A stretch of DNA of 8,315 nt. It comes from Candidatus Moraniibacteriota bacterium. Lineage in GTDB: Bacteria > Patescibacteriota > Minisyncoccia > Moranbacterales > UBA9337. The notes below the pieces were generated by a model. That model made no database searches. It was given only the letters and a program-made list of their open reading frames with translations, and was not told where the DNA came from. Numbering within the stretch: the first letter of the stretch is position 1; each line of letters begins with the position of its first letter. Shown here piece by piece: positions 3,917 to 8,315 of the stretch. A program made the position numbers and the translations under genes. The stretch lies in NCBI GenBank assembly GCA_003510795.1, contig DOKP01000047.1, forward strand, positions 864 through 9,178, in the 5' to 3' direction.

Positions 3917-6148
3917 ATGATTTTTTTTAAACAAACTAAATATCAACTACTTACTGCGATTTCCGCTATTTTAGCCTTAAACTCATATTTTTTTATCGAG
4001 CGTAAGTCTACCAACGCTTTTCCGCTAATTTTTGATAATATTAATATTCACTACTTGATTTATATTCTTTGCCTTGGCGGGATTATTTGGACCACTTGGA
4101 AGTTTTTTAAAAATGAAAGCATAACACAATTAATCAAAAAAATTCTTCTAATATCTCTCCCTACTGAAATTATTTTTATCTTAGGATTATATATCATCCA
4201 CGCCGAAACTAAGGTGCATTTTTTGTTTTATTTCTTAACCGGTTTTTATTTGGTAATTTGGGCTTTATTTTTCATTGAAACTAAAAATAAATTTACCCAG
4301 TCAGAAAAAATAAGTCCCTCAAAATGGCTCAAAAACCAAGGCGCATCAACTCTTTTATTGTTATTTTTAGCTCTTTCTGTCTTTGGCTACTTTGGTATCA
4401 ATAAAATTGAAAATTACGCCGGAGTAGACGAACCTCTTTGGACACTGGATAGAATTCCTTATTTTTGGAAAAACGTCTCTGAGATGGACTGGGAAAACAC
4501 CTCCATTAGTGATAAGCCCGGAATTACTGTGGTTATTCTTTCCGGATTAGGGTTGCTAGACCATCCCGTGAGTTATCATTACGATGACAAAAAAGAACTT
4601 GGCAGTTTTGTCGCCCAAAAAGATATTTTTACCATAAACAAAGATTTTCGTTTGCCTATAGTCATGTTTTGCTTATTTTCCTTAATACTATTTTATATTT
4701 TTATCCAAGAATTACTCGGCAAAAAAGTCGCTATTTTGTCTGTAATTTTTATCAGTACCTCACCAATGCTTATCGGCATGAGTAGAATCGTTAACCCTGA
4801 TGCTATTTTGTGGGTTTTTGCACCCTTGACTATCTTAGCTTATTTAATTTTTCTCAAAAAAGAAACTCACTTTTGGCTATATGCATCTGGAATTTTATTG
4901 GGACTCTCTCTTTTAACTAAATACGTGGCTAATATTCTCTACATTTTCTTTTTTAGCTTAATATTTTTGGAATATTTATTCAAAAACTCCCAAGAAAATG
5001 TTTTTCAATATTTAAAAAAATCTTTTATCCAATTTTTTTCTGTTATTCTCGTCTCTCTAGTCACTTTCTTTCTCTTGTTTCCAGAAACCTGGGTCAACCT
5101 TAAAAAATTATTTACTGGCACTATTTTAAGCCAGGCTTTTATTACAATTGCTCCAATTTTCATTGCTTTATCCTTATTTTTAACATTTGATACTTTTGTG
5201 TTAAAAAATAGAATTACTCAACCTATTTTAAATTTTTTCTTTAAAAATAAGCGCTACTTAATATTTATTTTATCTGGATTGTTTTTATTATTTATCGTCT
5301 TTACTTTTCTAAATACTTATTTGGATATGAGATGGGTGGATTTTGAAAACATATTAAGCTCCCCCAAAACTTCTCACCGCCTTAACTCATTTCTGACTAT
5401 TTTTAGCGCCAATTTTTATCCTCTTATTTTCGCCTCTCTGCCAATCGTTATTTTTGGATTATTTAGCACTATCTATACAACTTTAAACGACAGATTAAGA
5501 AATAAACCGGAAACAAAAATCACTTTTTATTTCATTACTTTTATTTTGCTTTACTATTTCGCCTCTACTTTTAATGAGGTGGTTTCTACCATTCGTTACC
5601 AAGTTATTCTTTACCCATTGCTTTTAATAATTTCTGCCCTTGGAATTTACAGACTTACTAGATTTATAGAATACAAATATGTTTTTGAAACAGCCTCCTT
5701 TGTCTTATTAATTTTAGGAGGAGTTACTCTTTTTAATATAAAACCTCATTATTTGGGCTATGCTTCGTTTTTATTACCCGAAAATTACATTGTCGATGTC
5801 AAAGACATGGGTGACGGTTCATATGAAGCGGCTCAATATTTGAATTCATTGCCTGACGCCGAAAAACTTTTTGTTTGGACTGACAAAAGCGGTGTATGTA
5901 CATTTTTTATCGGAAAATGCGATTCTTTTTATGATTCGTTATCTTTTCAAACTAGTCCCAAAATAGATTATTTTATTATTTCCTCTGGCAGACAAAGCAA
6001 AATTTTAAATGTAACCCAAAATAAAAATTCTCTTCCGTATGATTTTAAAAAAATATATAATTCTCAGAAAACTGAATTCTATCTCCATATCGGCAACAGA
6101 GAAAAAAATTACATCAAAGTTTTGAAAGCTGAAAATTTTAAAAGATAA
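3917..6148 (+). CDS. GT-C membrane glycosyltransferase (PMT/ArnT-like), long form
   Basis: The 743-residue polytopic protein probably transfers a sugar from a polyprenyl-phosphate carrier to a surface acceptor on the outer face of the membrane. The first large outer loop after the TM segment at about 143-163 carries the acidic pair D171-E172 in GVDEPLW, the expected catalytic site of this superfamily, followed by DRIPYFWK and DKPGITV. An NPD motif (293-295), LLTKY (332-336) and RYQVILYPL (560-568) are family-like. Residues 611-743 form a soluble outer domain with YEAAQYLNSLP and C661-x6-C668. Compared with the next gene it has about 135 extra N-terminal residues with four TM segments. The start is fixed: an in-frame TGA lies at 3899-3901 with no other start between. 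No Shine-Dalgarno is visible. Donor and acceptor cannot be told from sequence. Confidence 0.85.
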   Translation: MIFFKQTKYQLLTAISAILALNSYFFIERKSTNAFPLIFDNINIHYLIYILCLGGIIWTTWKFFKNESITQLIKKILLISLPTEIIFILGLYIIHAETKVHFLFYFLTGFYLVIWALFFIETKNKFTQSEKISPSKWLKNQGASTLLLLFLALSVFGYFGINKIENYAGVDEPLWTLDRIPYFWKNVSEMDWENTSISDKPGITVVILSGLGLLDHPVSYHYDDKKELGSFVAQKDIFTINKDFRLPIVMFCLFSLILFYIFIQELLGKKVAILSVIFISTSPMLIGMSRIVNPDAILWVFAPLTILAYLIFLKKETHFWLYASGILLGLSLLTKYVANILYIFFFSLIFLEYLFKNSQENVFQYLKKSFIQFFSVILVSLVTFFLLFPETWVNLKKLFTGTILSQAFITIAPIFIALSLFLTFDTFVLKNRITQPILNFFFKNKRYLIFILSGLFLLFIVFTFLNTYLDMRWVDFENILSSPKTSHRLNSFLTIFSANFYPLIFASLPIVIFGLFSTIYTTLNDRLRNKPETKITFYFITFILLYYFASTFNEVVSTIRYQVILYPLLLIISALGIYRLTRFIEYKYVFETASFVLLILGGVTLFNIKPHYLGYASFLLPENYIVDVKDMGDGSYEAAQYLNSLPDAEKLFVWTDKSGVCTFFIGKCDSFYDSLSFQTSPKIDYFIISSGRQSKILNVTQNKNSLPYDFKKIYNSQKTEFYLHIGNREKNYIKVLKAENFKR

Positions 6149-6173
6149 TAACATTAATCAATATTTGCCCGTT

Positions 6174-6217
6174 CCACCCTCTCCCTCTCTCTGAGGGGGA
6201 GAATTAAAGAGGGAGTG
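6174..6217. repeat. Pyrimidine/purine inverted repeat, copy 2
   Basis: A stem of ten pairs (6180-6189 with 6193-6202, one G-T pair, three-base loop) is followed by AGAGGG (6208-6213), which can alternatively pair with CCCTCT (6177-6182). Its reverse complement aligns with 305-347, so it is the same dispersed element in the other orientation. It sits between the two glycosyltransferase genes and could stall or stabilise the transcript, but it lacks a T run. Confidence 0.6.
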
Positions 6218-6252
6218 AAGTAGATTAAAACTAATTCCAAGCGTGTAAATTC

Positions 6253-6258
6253 TATACT
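6253..6258 (+). promoter_or_regulatory. Possible -10 box for the second glycosyltransferase
   Basis: TATACT lies ten bases before the ATG at 6268. At 17-bp spacing the -35 position reads ACTAAT, a poor match. If used, transcription would start almost at the start codon, giving a leaderless or nearly leaderless mRNA. Read-through from the upstream gene is an alternative. Confidence 0.3.
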
Positions 6259-6267
6259 TAAAAAAAT

Positions 6268-8157
6268 ATGCAACCAAAACAAGAAAAACTAATTATTTTT
6301 GCACTGCTATTCATTTCTGTGCTATCTTTTTTTTCCTTTGGCTTTTATCATTTGGGTAAATTTGAAACTACTGATGAACATCTGTGGAAATATGACCGCA
6401 TCCCGAAATATTGGAAAGCTTTGAAAGAAAAAGATTGGGGAAAAACTTATATCAATGATAAACCCGGGGTAACTGTGGCGCTTATTTCAGGAATTGGACT
6501 TATCTCTGAATCGGATCCTAAGTCGAACCAATATCTACCTGTTAAAAATGATATTGAAAGCAAACTTTTTGAACGCTACGATTATCGACAAACAGAAATA
6601 ACCAATTTCAGATTCAGATTACCAATTTTAATATTTTCCAGTCTCTCTTTATTGGCTTTTTTTTACCTTATCCTTAAAGCATTTAACTCCTATCGCGTTG
6701 CTCTTTTGTCTACAATCTTAATCGCTACTAACCCAATTCTTTTGGGCATTTCCCAGATCATAAACCCCGACAGCTTTTTTTGGATTTTTGGTGGACTTTC
6801 TGTGGTAGCTTATTTGGCTTATTTAAATACTCAAAAGAAAATATTTTTGATCTGGTGCGGAGTAATTACCGGTTTCGCATTACTCTCTAAATACACAGCC
6901 TTTATTCTTTTTGCTTTTTTTGTTTTGAGTGCTCTGGGTAAGATAATTTTTCAAAAAGAAAATCAAGCTCTTAAAACCAATTGGAAGACTATTTTAAAAT
7001 ACATTATCGAAATAGGCTTGATTTTTATTATTGCTTGTATTATTTTTGCTATTTTCTTACCAGCCACATTTGCTAATCCTGATTATCTTTTTAAAGGCAT
7101 CTCTCAATTTTTAAATCTAAAGATAATTCTTTCTTTTTTGATAATAATTTCAATTATTGCAAGCATTTTAACTTGGAAAAAGGATATTATCGGTCAAATA
7201 GTCCAAAAAATATCCAAGCAAAAAAATGCCCTGCTAACTGCCTCTCTAAGTCTTCTCTCTCTTTTAATAATAATTTCTATCTTGAATGTTTGGGTTGGTC
7301 AAAAAATAGCACCGGTGAGTGAACTGAGGGATTTGGCTTATATTAATGAGCCCAAAGAATTTAATTTTAAGCCACTCCTGGATAGAAAAAATGGAGATAT
7401 TTTTAATAGTCCCCAGCTATATTTAATGGAAGCTTATCCTTTTATTTTTTCCATTTCTCCACTTTTAATAATACTCATGCTCTTTGCGACATTTTTGTCT
7501 TTAAAAAATAAAATCTCTCTAAAAAATTATCCTGTACTATTCGCCGGCTCTATTTTTATCCTATTTTACATTTTTTCCACTCTTTTGGCTCATATCATTA
7601 CCAACGTCCGCTATTCTATTATTCTTTATCCTCTAATAGCTATTTTAGGGGGAATAATTATCTCGGAAACGATGCACTTCTTTGAATTAAAAAAGTTTAA
7701 ACATTTTATTATTATTGCTCTGATAATTTTTATTCTAGGTCTAGCCTCTCTTTGGCAAAATAAACCTTTTTATTTTAGCTACACAAACTCTCTGTTGCCC
7801 GCTAGCTACACCATTCATGATTCTTGGGGCCACGGTGCCTATGAGGCTGCTCAGTATCTGAATTCATTGCCTAGAGCTGATGATTTAATTGTTTATTCTA
7901 ATACAGAAACATTTTGTCGATTTTTTAAAGGTAAGTGCCTCAAAAGTCGAAAAATTGATTTAAATCTTGTTCAGCCGGATTATTTTATCATTTCTAAAAG
8001 AGGCCTCTTAAAACAAGACAACCATTTTGTTTTAAATAATAATCCCAATCCCCAAAAAGATACCCAGTTTTATTTAAAAAAATCGGAAACTGCTTATGTT
8101 TGGCGAATTCTTATTAATAACCGCCCCAATAATTTTATTAAAATTGTAAAATTTTAG
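6268..8157 (+). CDS. GT-C membrane glycosyltransferase (PMT/ArnT-like), short form
   Basis: The 629-residue protein is a paralogue of the preceding gene product and should do the same kind of reaction, lipid-linked sugar to surface acceptor. It begins with one TM segment (about 8-28), then the outer loop with D36-E37 in TTDEHLW, DRIPKYWK and DKPGVTV. NPD (166-168), LLSKY (205-209) and RYSIILYPL (448-456) follow in the same order, then a C-terminal outer domain from about 500 with YEAAQYLNSLP and C550-x6-C557. The two genes also match at DNA level around that motif (GAATTCATTGCCT in both). It lacks the four-helix N-terminal extension of its neighbour. The start is fixed by an in-frame TAA at 6259-6261; only AAA AAT lies between. 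No Shine-Dalgarno, just an A-rich leader. Substrate differences between the two are unknown. Confidence 0.85.
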   Translation: MQPKQEKLIIFALLFISVLSFFSFGFYHLGKFETTDEHLWKYDRIPKYWKALKEKDWGKTYINDKPGVTVALISGIGLISESDPKSNQYLPVKNDIESKLFERYDYRQTEITNFRFRLPILIFSSLSLLAFFYLILKAFNSYRVALLSTILIATNPILLGISQIINPDSFFWIFGGLSVVAYLAYLNTQKKIFLIWCGVITGFALLSKYTAFILFAFFVLSALGKIIFQKENQALKTNWKTILKYIIEIGLIFIIACIIFAIFLPATFANPDYLFKGISQFLNLKIILSFLIIISIIASILTWKKDIIGQIVQKISKQKNALLTASLSLLSLLIIISILNVWVGQKIAPVSELRDLAYINEPKEFNFKPLLDRKNGDIFNSPQLYLMEAYPFIFSISPLLIILMLFATFLSLKNKISLKNYPVLFAGSIFILFYIFSTLLAHIITNVRYSIILYPLIAILGGIIISETMHFFELKKFKHFIIIALIIFILGLASLWQNKPFYFSYTNSLLPASYTIHDSWGHGAYEAAQYLNSLPRADDLIVYSNTETFCRFFKGKCLKSRKIDLNLVQPDYFIISKRGLLKQDNHFVLNNNPNPQKDTQFYLKKSETAYVWRILINNRPNNFIKIVKF

Positions 8158-8161
8158 GAAC

Positions 8162-8177
8162 TACGCACTTAAGCGTA
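8162..8177 (+). other. Small hairpin just after the glycosyltransferase stop codon
   Basis: TACGC (8162-8166) pairs with GCGTA (8173-8177) around ACTTAA, four bases after the TAG stop. No T run follows, so termination here is doubtful. A second weak pairing (CACTT 8184-8188 with AAGTG 8202-8206) encloses the 8-bp palindrome CCCTAGGG (8191-8198). Confidence 0.3.
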
Positions 8178-8211
8178 ATCTCTCACTTACCCCTAGGGCA
8201 AAAGTGGGTCT

Positions 8212-8315
8212 GTCTTTGCGAGGATAATTTGTACTCAAATTATCCGTGGCAATCCAGGAATGTATTAGATTTAGATATGTTTTGAAAAACTGGACTGCCA
8301 CGCAATTTGAGAGTA
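8212..8315. repeat. Large inverted-repeat element, truncated by window end
   Basis: It opens with GTCTTTGCGAGG and a perfect 10-bp hairpin (8222-8231 with 8236-8245, loop TACT). CGTGGCAATCCAG (8245-8257) then pairs with CTGGACTGCCACG (8290-8302) at 12 of 13 positions around a 32-bp centre. The final bases GCAATTTGAGAGTA look like a diverged mirror of the left hairpin, so the outer right arm continues beyond the window. The GTCTTTGCGAGG...GTGGCAATCC...GATTGCCAC wording matches a widely scattered intergenic element known from many bacteria, from memory. It encodes no protein and resembles a non-autonomous (MITE-like) repeat. Confidence 0.6.

Noticed and set aside
6180..6202. Rho-independent terminator between the glycosyltransferases
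   Set aside because: The stem is strong, but neither side has a T run, and it matches a dispersed repeat found elsewhere in the window.

Overview
This window is AT-rich bacterial DNA with four protein-coding genes and unusually repeat-laden, structured intergenic DNA. The best fit is a member of the Candidate Phyla Radiation (Patescibacteria, Parcubacteria-like). The reasons are very AT-rich coding sequence, starts with no clear Shine-Dalgarno site, a small TrmB-type regulator, a large cytoplasmic protein of unknown function with a GNAT-like end, paired GT-C glycosyltransferases, and several dispersed intergenic repeats. This placement is inferred from style and family memory, not from a marker gene. 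In-frame TGA and TAA stops are consistent with ordinary code 11.

Layout. Positions 1-836 contain no convincing gene. They hold a rho-independent terminator at the left edge (25-63), remnants of dispersed repeats (172-195, 305-347), a long hairpin (233-289), a 26-bp near-palindrome (386-411), and a strongly structured stretch (about 386-656) directly downstream of a near-consensus leftward promoter (663-691). A second, very similar promoter (785-813) points right and drives the TrmB-family regulator at 837-1640. Its -35 box lies inside an inverted repeat (769-793) that could be an operator. The regulator gene overlaps by 40 bp, tail to tail, with a leftward gene (1601-3610) for a 669-residue protein of unknown function.

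The 306-bp gap at 3611-3916 holds the promoter of the leftward gene, then eight tandem 7-bp units (3714-3769), a perfect 16-bp GC-rich palindrome (3780-3795), and two inverted arms that are themselves built of 7-bp units (3831-3905). It contains no gene.

Two rightward, paralogous GT-C membrane glycosyltransferases follow (3917-6148 and 6268-8157), 119 bp apart. Each carries the acidic DE pair in its first outer loop, an NPD motif, and a shared C-terminal extracytoplasmic domain with a C-x6-C pair. They probably move sugars from a polyprenyl-phosphate carrier onto a cell-surface acceptor. The gap between them holds a second copy of the pyrimidine/purine repeat seen at 305-347, in opposite orientation. 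The right end (8212-8315) is part of a large imperfect inverted-repeat element cut by the window edge.

No shared pathway links the regulator, the unknown protein and the glycosyltransferases with certainty. The two glycosyltransferases clearly belong together as a tandem duplication. The most interesting signal is the untranslated leftward transcription unit predicted at 656 and below: strong promoter, nested stems, competing pairings, a possible kissing-loop and no open reading frame of note. It could be an unrecognised non-coding RNA or the leader of a stable-RNA operon lying left of the window.
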